This document shows, piece after piece, positions 21,290 through 31,807 of a stretch of 64,000 nt of DNA. The notes under the pieces were generated by a model that did not search any database, was not told the DNA's origin, and saw nothing but the letters and a program-made list of their open reading frames with translations. A program made the translations under genes and the position numbers. Position 1 is the stretch's first letter. Each line of letters starts with the position of its first letter. The DNA lies in the NCBI RefSeq assembly GCF_013358405.1, contig NZ_CP054836.1:2852001-2916000 (forward strand). Direction: 5' to 3'. The stretch is from Oricola thermophila. Its GTDB lineage: Bacteria; Pseudomonadota; Alphaproteobacteria; Rhizobiales; Rhizobiaceae.

Positions 21290-23157
21290 GGCCGGACCGC
21301 AGGCGCTTCCTGATCCTTTCCGGCGGCCTGACCGTCAGCGCCGCCTTCCCCGCCCTTCCGCGAGCGGAGAACCCGAGCGGGATCGAACTTCACGGGCTGT
21401 CGGCCTTCGGCGACCTGAAATACCCGCGCGGCTTTTCCCATTTCGACTACGCCTCGCCCGAGGCGCCGGATGGCGGGACATTCAACTTCCAGCCGGGATA
21501 CTGGTACTTCAACCAGAACGTCCAGACCTTCAACACGCTGAACAGCTTCGTGCGCCGGGGCGACGCGCCGCCGCGCATGGAATACTGCTTCGACGCGCTG
21601 ACTGTTTCGGCCTGGGACGAACCGGACGCCGTCTACTGCCACCTCGCCGAGAGCGTTACGATCTCCGACGACCGGAACCGCTTCACATTCAGGCTGCGCC
21701 CGGAAGCGCGCTGGCACGACGGATCGCCCGTCACCGCGCATGACGTCGCCTTCAGCTACGAAACACTGAAGGCACAAGGCAATCCCGAATTGTCCCTGCC
21801 GCTCTCGGTGCTCAAGGAGGCGGTCGCCGAGGACGAGGAGACCGTGACGCTGGTCTTCGACGGAACGCAATCGGCACAGGCCATCCTGGCGATCGCCGGT
21901 TATCCCGTCCTGAACGAGAGATGGTACGCCAACCGGCCCTTCGATGCCGCGACGCTGGAGCCGCCCCTCGGCTCGGGGCCCTACCGGGTCGGGAAATTCT
22001 CGGCCGGAAGCTACATCGAATACGAGCGCGTCGACGACTACTGGGCGAAAGACCTGGGCACCGCACGGGGGCTGGACCATTTCCGCACCATCCGCATCGA
22101 GTTCTACAAGGAACGCCAGGCGGCATTCGAAGCATTCAAGAAGGGCGCGATCACCTGGCGCCAGGAATTCACATCGAAGAGCTGGGCGACGGAATACGGG
22201 TTCCCGGCAGTCCAGGACGGCCGGGTGGTGCAACGGCTTTTCCCGCGGGAAACGCGGCCGAGCATGCAGGCCCTGGCGCCGAACCAGCGCCGCGCGCAGT
22301 TCCGCGACAGGCGCGTCCGCGACGCGATCGCGCTGTGTTTCGACTTCGACTGGACCAACAAGAACCTGTTCCACGGCGCATACGAGAAGAGCCACTCGCT
22401 GTTCGCGGGATCGGACTACGAAACCTCCGGCCCGCCGGATACCGACGAGCTGGCGCTGATCGGGAAACTGTCGGCCGAACACGCCATTCCCGAAGGCATC
22501 GAGGGCGACGCCTATCGCGAGCCGCCGAGCGACGGATCGGGCCGCGACCGCAGACGGTTGCGCGCTGCCATCGGGCTGCTCGACGCGGCCGGGTGGAAGA
22601 ATGACGGCGGCGTGCTGCGCAACTCCGACGGCGAAACGCTCGACGCGGAGATACTGATCCGGTCGAGCGTGTTCGAGCGCATCTACAATCCCTGGGTGGA
22701 GACGATGCGCGCGCTGGGGATCAATGCCTCGCTCCGACTCGTCGACCCGGCACAGTTCCAAGAACGTACCAACAGTTTCGACTTCGACATCGCCGGCTTC
22801 GCGCTGTCATGGACCGCGACGCCGACAAGGTCCGGACTGGAAGGCGTGCTCGGCAGCAAGGCGGCGCAGGAGGAAGGTTCGAAAAACTGGACCGGAACGG
22901 CCGACCCGCTGATCGACGCCATCATCGCCGAGGTCGGCGCGGCGCGGACGCGCGCGGAACACCGCACCGCGATGCGCGTTCTCGACCGGGTCTTGCGCCT
23001 GAGGCGAGACTGGATTCCAAATTGGACATCGGCGAATCACCGTGTCGCCTACTGGGACATGTACGGCTTCAAGGAACCGAAGCCCGATTACTTCTGGCCG
23101 GTGGAGCGACTGTGGTGGACCGACCGGGCAAAAGCTGAGGCGCTTGGAAAGGCTTGA
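21286..23157 (+). CDS. Peptide ABC transporter substrate-binding protein, second of a tandem pair (YejA-type)
   Basis: 623-residue paralogue of the preceding gene, same family 5 fold: HFDYASPEAPDGGTF, ARWHDGSPVTAHDVAFSYE, GSGPYRVGKFSAGSYIEYERV. The N-terminus MRPDRRRFLILSGGLTVSAAFPALPRA contains RRRF, so it may use the Tat pathway, unlike its neighbour with a plain Sec-like signal. It differs enough from the first copy that a different peptide range is plausible. Stop and start overlap by ATGA, so the two are translationally coupled. Followed after 33 bases by the permease genes. Confidence 0.9.
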   Translation: MRPDRRRFLILSGGLTVSAAFPALPRAENPSGIELHGLSAFGDLKYPRGFSHFDYASPEAPDGGTFNFQPGYWYFNQNVQTFNTLNSFVRRGDAPPRMEYCFDALTVSAWDEPDAVYCHLAESVTISDDRNRFTFRLRPEARWHDGSPVTAHDVAFSYETLKAQGNPELSLPLSVLKEAVAEDEETVTLVFDGTQSAQAILAIAGYPVLNERWYANRPFDAATLEPPLGSGPYRVGKFSAGSYIEYERVDDYWAKDLGTARGLDHFRTIRIEFYKERQAAFEAFKKGAITWRQEFTSKSWATEYGFPAVQDGRVVQRLFPRETRPSMQALAPNQRRAQFRDRRVRDAIALCFDFDWTNKNLFHGAYEKSHSLFAGSDYETSGPPDTDELALIGKLSAEHAIPEGIEGDAYREPPSDGSGRDRRRLRAAIGLLDAAGWKNDGGVLRNSDGETLDAEILIRSSVFERIYNPWVETMRALGINASLRLVDPAQFQERTNSFDFDIAGFALSWTATPTRSGLEGVLGSKAAQEEGSKNWTGTADPLIDAIIAEVGAARTRAEHRTAMRVLDRVLRLRRDWIPNWTSANHRVAYWDMYGFKEPKPDYFWPVERLWWTDRAKAEALGKA

Positions 23158-23190
23158 CGTGAAAGTGACACACCGCGGGGGAGCCGCCTG

Positions 23191-24306
23191 ATGGGGGCAT
23201 ACATCCTGCGAAGACTGCTGCTGATGATCCCGACCATCCTCGGGATCATGGCGATTTCCTTCACCGTCATCCAGTTCGCCCCCGGCGGACCGGTGGAACA
23301 GGTGATCGCGCAGCTGACCGGACAGGGCGGCGACGCAACCGACCGGATTACCGGCGGCAGCGGCGACTTCGGCGCCCAGGAGGAGTTCGGCTCGGACCTC
23401 GCCAGCGGCAACGAGATCTCCTCTAAGTATCGCGGCGCGCAGGGACTCGACCCGAAGTTCATCGCCGAGCTGGAAAAGCAGTTCGGCTTCGACAAGCCGC
23501 CGCTGGAACGCTTCGGCCTGATGCTGTGGGACTATCTGCGCTTCGATTTCGGCGAAAGCTTCTTCCGTCACATCTCGGTGATCGACCTGATCAAGGAAAA
23601 AATGCCGGTCTCGATCTCGCTGGGACTGTGGATCACGCTGATCTCCTACGGCATTTCCATCCCGCTCGGCATACGAAAGGCCGTCCGCGACGGCTCCGCC
23701 TTCGACGTGTGGACAAGCGGCGTGATCATCGTCGCCTATGCGATTCCCGGCTTCCTGTTCGCGATCATGCTGATCGTGCTGTTCGCGGGCGGATCGTTCC
23801 TCGACTGGTTCCCCCTCAGGGGCCTGACGTCGGACAACTGGTCGGAACTGTCCTGGCCAATGCGCATCGTCGACTATTTCTGGCACCTTGCGCTTCCGCT
23901 GACTGCCATGGTGCTGTCGGCATTCGCCACGTCTACACTGCTGACCAAGAACTCGTTTCTCGACGAGATCCGCAAGCAATATGTCGTCACTGCCCGCGCG
24001 AAGGGGCTGAACGAGCGACAGGTCCTCTACGGCCACGTGTTCCGCAACGCCATGCTCATCATCATCGCCGGTTTTCCCGGCGCGTTCATATCCTCCTTCT
24101 TTACAGGCTCGCTGCTGATCGAGACCATCTTCTCGCTCGACGGGCTTGGCCTGCTCGGCTTCCAGTCGGTCATCAACCGGGACTACCCCGTCGTCTTCGC
24201 GACGCTCTACATATTCTCGCTGATGGGATTGCTGGTCGGACTGCTGTCGGACCTGATCTACACTTGGGTCGATCCGCGCATCGACTTCGAGCGCAGGGAC
24301 GTGTGA
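23191..24306 (+). CDS. yejB: Peptide ABC transporter permease YejB
   Basis: 371-residue inner-membrane permease of the DppB/YejB type. Starts [24 protein letters not shown] with the characteristic [10 protein letters not shown]; a long periplasmic loop follows (residues 40-130). Core domain shows about five further membrane helices, and the ATPase-docking sequence runs ...[24 protein letters not shown] near residue 270. Two bases separate its stop from the next start. Confidence 0.93.
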   Translation: MGAYILRRLLLMIPTILGIMAISFTVIQFAPGGPVEQVIAQLTGQGGDATDRITGGSGDFGAQEEFGSDLASGNEISSKYRGAQGLDPKFIAELEKQFGFDKPPLERFGLMLWDYLRFDFGESFFRHISVIDLIKEKMPVSISLGLWITLISYGISIPLGIRKAVRDGSAFDVWTSGVIIVAYAIPGFLFAIMLIVLFAGGSFLDWFPLRGLTSDNWSELSWPMRIVDYFWHLALPLTAMVLSAFATSTLLTKNSFLDEIRKQYVVTARAKGLNERQVLYGHVFRNAMLIIIAGFPGAFISSFFTGSLLIETIFSLDGLGLLGFQSVINRDYPVVFATLYIFSLMGLLVGLLSDLIYTWVDPRIDFERRDV

Positions 24307-24308
24307 CG

Positions 24309-25471
24309 ATGGAGCAAACCGCCGCATTGACCGCACGGAGCGGACCGAAACCACGCAGGCGCCCTTTCCTGTCGCCGCTGAACCAGCGCCGCTGGCAGAA
24401 CTTCAAGGCGAACCGGCGCGGCTACTGGTCGCTGTGGATCTTCCTCGCCCTGTTCATCCTGTCGCTCTTCGCCGAGTTCATCGCCAACGACAGGCCGATC
24501 CTGGTTTCCTACAAGGGCCAGTACCTGACGCCCATATTCAAGACCTATTCCGAGCGGGTGCTGTTTCCCGACGATCCGCTTGCGCTGCCGCGCATCGACT
24601 TCACCGACTCCTTCATACAGGAGGAAATCGCGGCCAATGGCGGATGGATGATATGGCCTCCGATCCGCTATTCCTACCGCACGGTGAACAAGGAGGTGCC
24701 GACCTCCGCGCCGTCGAAACCGGCCTTCCTGTTCGACAGCCGGGAGGAACTTTGCGTACGCTACCCGAAGGGCGCGGACGACCCGAACTGCACCTGGGGC
24801 AACTTCAACTGGCTCGGCACCGACGACCAGGCGCGCGACGTGCTCGCCCGGCTGATCTACGGATTCAGGATCTCGGTGCTGTTCGGCCTGATCCTGACGG
24901 CGCTCTCGGCGGTGATCGGCGTAACCTTCGGCGCGATCCAGGGTTTCTTTGGCGGATGGACCGACCTGATCGGCCAGCGCATCATCGAGATCTGGTCTTC
25001 CATGCCCGTGCTCTACCTGCTGCTGATCATTGCCGCCATCCTGCCGCCGGGCTTCTGGATCCTGCTCGGCATCATGCTGCTGTTCTCCTGGGTCAGCTTC
25101 GTCGGCATCGTGCGGGCGGAATTCCTGCGGGCGCGCAATTTCGAATATGTCAACGCTGCGCGCGCCCTCGGCGTGCCGAACCGCACCCTCATGTTCCGCC
25201 ACCTGCTGCCGAACGCCATGGTGGCGACGCTGACATTCCTGCCCTTCATCCTGAACGGCTCGATCACAACGCTGACGTCGCTCGACTTCCTCGGCTTCGG
25301 CCTGCCGCCCGGCTCTGCCTCGCTCGGCGAACTGATCCTCCAGGGCAAGAACAACCTGCAGGCACCGTGGCTGGGTTTCGCCAGCTTCATCGTCATCTCG
25401 GTCATGCTGTCGCTGCTGATCTTCATCGGCGAGGCGACGCGCGACGCCTTCGATCCAAGGAAGACGTTCGC

Positions 25472-25475
<4 letters not shown>
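24309..25475 (+). CDS. yejE: Peptide ABC transporter permease YejE
   Basis: 388-residue inner-membrane permease of the DppC type. After a cytoplasmic leader (LSPLNQRRWQNFKANRRGYWSLWI) the first helix leads into the large loop typical of YejE, including GNFNWLGTDDQARDVLARLIYG. The docking motif FEYVNAARALGVPNRTLMFRHLLPNA is near residue 285. The ATG at 24309 is the first that gives the family N-terminus. Its stop overlaps the yejF start by four bases. Confidence 0.93.
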
Positions 25476-27100
<1,625 letters not shown>

Positions 27101-27104
27101 ACCC

Positions 27105-28058
27105 ATGGCAAAAGGCACCATCCTGCTGTCCGTCACCGGCTTCGATCCCGCGACATGGTGCGCCGAACTCGAAAAGGCGGCACCCGACCGAAAGGTGGTC
27201 ACGGAACCCGCAGGAGCGAACGACCCGGACATCGAGTATGCCGTCGTGTGGAAACAGCGGCGCGGCGTGCTCAACGGTCTCCCGAACCTGAAGGCGATCT
27301 TTTCCATCGGCGCGGGCGTCGACCACATCTTCGCGGAGGACGAACTGCCCGACGTACCGATCGTGCGGGCGATCGCCGACGACCTGACCGAGCGGATGAG
27401 CGAATATGTCGCCTGGCAGGTGCTGGACCACCATCGCAAGGGCCCGCTGTACCGCGAACAGCAGGCACGGCGCCTGTGGCACGAGGACATCATGCAGCCG
27501 GCGGCACGGGACGTGACCGTCGGCATTCTCGGCTACGGCACACTCGGACGCGATGCCGGCAGGAAGCTGCGCACACTGGGCTTCGAGGTGGTCGGCTGGA
27601 GCCGGAGGGAGAAGACAGGCGAGAAAATCGACGTTTTCACCGGAGACAACGGACTCAACCAGTTCCTGGCCGTTGCCGATATCGTGGTCTGCTTGCTGCC
27701 GCTGACACCGGCGACGCGCGGCATCCTTTCGGCGCGGCTGTTCGACCGGATGAAGAGGCGCGGACCGCTTGGCGCCCCGATACTGATCAATGCCGGTCGC
27801 GGTGGCCTGCAGAAGGAGGCGGACATAATCGCGGCGCTGGAAGACGGACGGCTGGGCGCAGTCTCCCTCGACGTTTTCGAGACCGAGCCCCTGCCGGAGG
27901 ATAGCCGGCTGTGGAACCATCCGCGCGTGACCATCACACCGCATGCGGCGGCGACCTCGATGCCGCACGCGCTGGTGCCGCCCATGATCGAGCAAATGGA
28001 GGCGCACGACCGCGGCGAACCGCTCAGGAACGTGGTCGACCGCGAGGCAGGCTACTAG
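27105..28058 (+). CDS. Glyoxylate/hydroxypyruvate reductase-type D-2-hydroxyacid dehydrogenase
   Basis: 317-residue NAD(P)H-dependent oxidoreductase of the GhrA subgroup. NAD motif GILGYGTLGRDAGRKL near residue 140, catalytic Arg in INAGRGGL, Glu in DVFETEPLP and His in TPHAAATS are all present. GhrA-like enzymes reduce glyoxylate and hydroxypyruvate. It appears to be the last gene of the Yej transporter operon (four-base gap), a link whose meaning is not obvious. Its stop is convergent with the NlpC/P60 gene, overlapping by four bases. Confidence 0.88.
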   Translation: MAKGTILLSVTGFDPATWCAELEKAAPDRKVVTEPAGANDPDIEYAVVWKQRRGVLNGLPNLKAIFSIGAGVDHIFAEDELPDVPIVRAIADDLTERMSEYVAWQVLDHHRKGPLYREQQARRLWHEDIMQPAARDVTVGILGYGTLGRDAGRKLRTLGFEVVGWSRREKTGEKIDVFTGDNGLNQFLAVADIVVCLLPLTPATRGILSARLFDRMKRRGPLGAPILINAGRGGLQKEADIIAALEDGRLGAVSLDVFETEPLPEDSRLWNHPRVTITPHAAATSMPHALVPPMIEQMEAHDRGEPLRNVVDREAGY

Positions 28059-28915
28059 GGCCGCCTGAACGAGGTGGGCTGACCGTAGTGCGGCTCGATG
28101 CGGGCGATCGCATCGGCAAGCGGTTCGAGCGCCACGCTCATCGTGCTGCCATTGGCGTGCAACAGGCGTGTGTCGTCGACCATGATGCCGACATGCCCCT
28201 TCCAGAACACCAGGTCGCCGCGGCGCAGCCCTGAACGGCCGACCCCGACCTCGACGGCCTCGCCGATGCTCGCCTCCTGCATGTCGGTGTCGCGCGGCAC
28301 TTCCGTTCCCGCCATGCGCATGGACAGCTGGACGAGACCGGAGCAATCGACGCCGAAACCGGACGCGCCGCCCCACAAATAGGGCGTTTCGAGGAACCGT
28401 TCGGCGACCGCAACGAAATCGGGCGCGTGTTTTCCGACCGGCGCGACATGAACGGCCGGCAGCGCCGTACCGTCGGCCAGCATCGCGTAACGCGTGCCCC
28501 GATGCACCTCCTCACCCGCGATGGCGACTTGCGCACCGATGGAGAGCGCGGCAAGCGGCGGCTTCTTCAGTTCCGGTTCCGGAAAAAGCCAGGTGCGGAG
28601 CGCGGTTACACGATGCGTTGGCGCAGGCTCGGTATCGAATGACAACGCACTGCCCGGAACGTATCCGACATAGCCGTCGCGCACGCCCTGCACCCACGCC
28701 CAGCCCTTTGCCACCTCGAAGACGCGCACCGGTTCGCCCAGCAGGAACTGCGTGTCGATGCCGGCCTCCCGGGACGGCGCGCCGTGCAGATCCGCAACCG
28801 GCACCGCAATGACGGCCGGGCGGGCATCGACGAACCGCTCCGCAAGAACCCGGCCTTCCAACACCCTGTCTGCCAGATCGGGACGATAGGCGTGCAGCCG
28901 GGGATCGAGCGTCAC
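28055..28915 (-). CDS. NlpC/P60-family cell-wall peptidase
   Basis: 286 residues, likely a gamma-D-glutamyl-diamino acid peptidase acting on peptidoglycan peptides. The N-terminal half has SH3-like segments (GWAWVQGVRDGYVGYVPGSAL). The C-terminal catalytic domain shows the nucleophile in FGVDCSGLVQLSM, RRGDLVFWKGHVGIMVDD with the catalytic His, and LLHANG. No signal peptide is visible, so it may act on recycled muropeptides in the cytoplasm, as suggested for murein-recycling relatives. Start is GTG, overlapping the MarR stop (GTGA), so the two are coupled. Confidence 0.88.
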   Translation of the reverse strand: MTLDPRLHAYRPDLADRVLEGRVLAERFVDARPAVIAVPVADLHGAPSREAGIDTQFLLGEPVRVFEVAKGWAWVQGVRDGYVGYVPGSALSFDTEPAPTHRVTALRTWLFPEPELKKPPLAALSIGAQVAIAGEEVHRGTRYAMLADGTALPAVHVAPVGKHAPDFVAVAERFLETPYLWGGASGFGVDCSGLVQLSMRMAGTEVPRDTDMQEASIGEAVEVGVGRSGLRRGDLVFWKGHVGIMVDDTRLLHANGSTMSVALEPLADAIARIEPHYGQPTSFRRP

Positions 28916-29262
28916 AGCGGCAGTTCCCTTGCCTTGGCGATAATCACGTCCGCGAAACGCTCAAGATAGAGCGAGCCTTCCACCGTGCGCGATATGACGA
29001 CATTGCGCCTGTCGTTCGGATCACGATGCCGGGTGACAAGGCGGCGCGCGCCCATGGAATCGAGCGCACGGGTGATCACCGGCTTGGTGACGTTCAGCTT
29101 TGCGGCGAGACCGCGCACGGTATGCGGCGGCGGCTCCAGATAGATGGACAACAGCACCGCCATCTGACGAAGCGTCAGATCCGGCTCGTCGTCGCGCACC
29201 TCCGATAGGGCAACCTGGTGCCAAAGGGCCAGCGCCTGACTCGGCCTCAAGCGAATGGACAT
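28912..29262 (-). CDS. MarR-family winged-helix regulator coupled to the NlpC/P60 gene
   Basis: 116 residues with a winged helix-turn-helix: LRQMAVLLSIYLEPPPHTVRGLAAKLNVTKPVITRALDSMGARRLVTR followed by the wing DPNDRRNVVISRT. The family usually represses and senses small molecules. The regulated gene is probably the cotranscribed peptidase. The start is uncertain: the ATG chosen lies right after GGGAAG, and an in-frame TTG exists at 29296-29298. The short C-terminus leaves little room for the usual long dimerisation helix. Confidence 0.75.
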   Translation of the reverse strand: MSIRLRPSQALALWHQVALSEVRDDEPDLTLRQMAVLLSIYLEPPPHTVRGLAAKLNVTKPVITRALDSMGARRLVTRHRDPNDRRNVVISRTVEGSLYLERFADVIIAKARELPL

Positions 29263-29346
29263 CTTCCCGTCATCGCGTTCGTTTCGGCTCCGGCACAATA
29301 GGCACCGAACCGGTGAAAACGCAATATGGGGACGTCCCCGCGGTGC

Positions 29347-30741
29347 CTAGTCGGCCACGCCGTAACGCTGTTTGAGGGCCATCAGCAACGCACGGATGCC
29401 CTGTGCCTCGCCGCCCACGGGCGCGTGTGCCTTTGCGTTCAGGCTCCAGGCGAAAATATCGAAATGCGCCCAGCTCTTGGCCTCGGTGACGAAGCGTTTC
29501 AGGAACAGCGCCGCAGTCACCGATCCGGCCATGCCGTCGGTGGTGACGTTGCAGAGATCGGCAACCTGCGAGTTGAGGCCCTTCGCGTAGGGTGCCCACA
29601 GGGGCATGCGCCAGAGCGGATCGTGCTCCAGCAGCGAGGCGGCGGCGACCGCATCGGCAAAGGTATCGTCGGTGGTGTAGAATGGCGGCACGTCCGGGCC
29701 GAGCGCGACCCGGGCGGCACCCGTCAGCGTGGCCATGTCGATCAGCAGGTCTGGCTTCTCCTCATCCGCCAACGTCAGCGCGTCGGCAAGAACCAGCCGT
29801 CCCTCCGCATCAGTGTTGCCGATCTCGACGGTAAGCCCCTTGCGGCTGGGAAAGATGTCGCCAGGGCGGAAGGCATTGCCCGCGATGGCATTCTCGACGG
29901 CCGGTATCAGGACGCGCAGGCGCACGTCCAGCTTCATGTCCACAATCAGCCCGGCCAACGCCAGCACGTTGGCCGCGCCGCCCATGTCCTTCTTCATGTT
30001 GCGCATGCCGGATGGCGGCTTGATGTCGAGTCCGCCGGTGTCGAATGCGACGCCCTTGCCCACCAGCGTCAGGCGCGGCGAACCGCGCTTGCCCCAGCGA
30101 AGGTCGATCAGGCGGGGCGCCTGGGCCGAAGCGCGACCGACCGCGTGGATCAGCGGGAGGTTCTGCTTCAGCAGCTCGTTGCCCCTGGTTACCCGGACGG
30201 TCATCTTGCGTCCCTTCGCGACAGCGCGCGCCGCCGCCTCGATGCCGTCGGGGCCGAGATCGTTTGCCGGCGTGTTGACAAGGTCGCGCGCCAGCCACAC
30301 GGCCTCGGCGACAGCGCCGATTTCACCGCGGTCCAGGTTCCGGTCGAGGACCAGGCGCGGCGCAGGGGACGCGGGCTTGCGATAACGCGAAAAGCGATAG
30401 GCTCCCATGAGGAACCCGAGGCTGGCAAGGCGCAGGTCGATCTCGCCGCCATCCTCGAAATACCAGTCTCCCGCCGGCAGCTTCCTCGCCAAGGCACCGG
30501 CGGCGAAGGGATCGTCGGCTTCGCCCAATCCGAGCACTGCGCCGGCGACAGTACCCGGTTCGTCGCCCGGGACCAGCAACACCTCCCCGGCGCCCGCCTT
30601 GAAGCCCGTTTCCTCTATCCACCTGGAAGCAGCCGGGGCCAGAGCGGCAATGTCCGCCGGGCTGTCGGAACGGATCATCCAGACCGGCCGCGCCGTCCTG
30701 GTGCGGCGGGTCGTCGGAGCCAAGACATCATTCAGATTCAT
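29347..30741 (-). CDS. M17 leucyl aminopeptidase-family protein
   Basis: 464-residue cytoplasmic metallopeptidase. The catalytic domain carries the two-metal site residues in LVGKGVAFDTGGLDIKP and the family signature NTDAEGRLVLADAL, with the DMGGAANVLA segment between. The N-terminal domain is divergent. Two M17 forms are usual in rhizobia (PepA and a PepB-like one); the shorter, divergent N-terminus here suggests the second type, but I would not name it. GGAGAG lies ten bases before the chosen ATG. Possible link: peptide import by Yej and cytoplasmic hydrolysis, an inference from distance only. Confidence 0.88.
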   Translation of the reverse strand: MNLNDVLAPTTRRTRTARPVWMIRSDSPADIAALAPAASRWIEETGFKAGAGEVLLVPGDEPGTVAGAVLGLGEADDPFAAGALARKLPAGDWYFEDGGEIDLRLASLGFLMGAYRFSRYRKPASPAPRLVLDRNLDRGEIGAVAEAVWLARDLVNTPANDLGPDGIEAAARAVAKGRKMTVRVTRGNELLKQNLPLIHAVGRASAQAPRLIDLRWGKRGSPRLTLVGKGVAFDTGGLDIKPPSGMRNMKKDMGGAANVLALAGLIVDMKLDVRLRVLIPAVENAIAGNAFRPGDIFPSRKGLTVEIGNTDAEGRLVLADALTLADEEKPDLLIDMATLTGAARVALGPDVPPFYTTDDTFADAVAAASLLEHDPLWRMPLWAPYAKGLNSQVADLCNVTTDGMAGSVTAALFLKRFVTEAKSWAHFDIFAWSLNAKAHAPVGGEAQGIRALLMALKQRYGVAD

Positions 30742-30781
30742 TCGACCAGTTCTCTCCTGCAAGCGCCCGACGGGCGGAACG

Positions 30782-30796
30782 TTAACCATTGGTTAG
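30782..30796. promoter_or_regulatory. CtrA-like site between the aminopeptidase gene and tadD
   Basis: TTAACCATTGGTTAG fits the alphaproteobacterial CtrA consensus TTAA-N7-TTAA with one mismatch, and contains the TTAACCAT half-site. It lies between two divergent genes, 99 bases before tadD. A GTTAAC follows at 30798-30803. CtrA control of pilus genes is known in Caulobacter; here it is inference. Confidence 0.4.
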
Positions 30797-30880
30797 GGTT
30801 AACAGAATATTGCTTCCAACAAGAGACTCACCGTCAATCGTTGCAGCGTCATCCACGGAAACGCTGCCTGGGAGCGCAGC

Positions 30881-31729
30881 ATGAGGCGAATCGCCAACGG
30901 TGCCCGTCCGGCATCCTCCCCACAGAGGCAAGAAGCCCGCCCGTTCCTTCGCGCCATGGTCATACTGCTCGCGGCCTCGACCGCGACGGCCTGCGCCGAC
31001 CGGTCGATCACGACCGGATCGATCAGCCCGGCCGCGTCGCACAAGGCGGTCGAACAGATGACGGCGACGGAACTGGAGCAGGCGCTCGCCTCCTATTCGA
31101 AATCATACGAGCGCAATCCCAAGGACAAGAATGTCGCCATGACATTCGCCTCGATCCTGCGGATGAACAACCGGAACGAGCAGGCGCTCGCGGTAATGCG
31201 CAAGGCCGCCATCGACCATCCCGACGACAAGCAGGTGCTCGCCGCATACGGCAAGGCACTTGCCAGCGTCGGCGAATTCACACAGGCGCTCGATGCCATT
31301 CAGCGCGCGCAGGATCCGACCCGTCCGGACTGGCGGTTGCTGTCGGCCGAAGGCGCCATCTACGACCAGACCGGACGTTCGGGCCAGGCACGCCGCATAT
31401 ACGAGAAGGCGCTGACGCTGCAGCCGGGCGAACCGACCATCCTGTCCAACCTGGGCATGAGCTACCTGCTCGAGGGCGATCTTGCCCGGGCGGAAAACTA
31501 CCTGCGCGAGGCGGCACAGAGCCCGACCGCAGACAGCCGCGTGCGCCAGAACCTCGCTCTCGTCGTCGGCCTGCAGGGCCGCTTCGAAGAGGCGGAGCAG
31601 ATCGCACAACGCGAACTTTCGCCGCAACAGGCACAGGCCAATGTCGACTACCTGCGGAAGATGCTGTCGCAGCAGAATGCCTGGAACATGATCCAGCAGG
31701 AAGACGAGAAGAAGACCGCACAGCAATAA
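30881..31729 (+). CDS. tadD: TadD-like tetratricopeptide lipoprotein
   Basis: 282 residues with a hydrophobic N-terminal segment ending TATACADRS, compatible with a lipobox cysteine near residue 38, then about five TPR repeats (for example EQALASYSKSYERNPKDKNVA, GQARRIYEKALTLQPGEPTILSNLGMSYLLEGDLARAENYL). TadD proteins are outer-membrane-associated pilotin or scaffold-like parts of the Tad pilus machine. It faces tadC across a terminator, the arrangement common in rhizobial Tad loci. Confidence 0.82.
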   Translation: MRRIANGARPASSPQRQEARPFLRAMVILLAASTATACADRSITTGSISPAASHKAVEQMTATELEQALASYSKSYERNPKDKNVAMTFASILRMNNRNEQALAVMRKAAIDHPDDKQVLAAYGKALASVGEFTQALDAIQRAQDPTRPDWRLLSAEGAIYDQTGRSGQARRIYEKALTLQPGEPTILSNLGMSYLLEGDLARAENYLREAAQSPTADSRVRQNLALVVGLQGRFEEAEQIAQRELSPQQAQANVDYLRKMLSQQNAWNMIQQEDEKKTAQQ

Positions 31730-31758
31730 GCACACATCCCCGACGATCCAACGAAAAC

Positions 31759-31783
31759 AGGCGGCCCTTGCGAGCCGCCTTTT
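31759..31783 (+). terminator. Rho-independent terminator after tadD
   Basis: AGGCGGC/GCCGCCT stem, 8-base loop, then TTTT, 30 bases past the tadD stop; it separates the convergent tadD and tadC. Confidence 0.85.
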
Positions 31784-31807
31784 CCGTTGTCGGAAGCGGG
31801 CCTCTTC

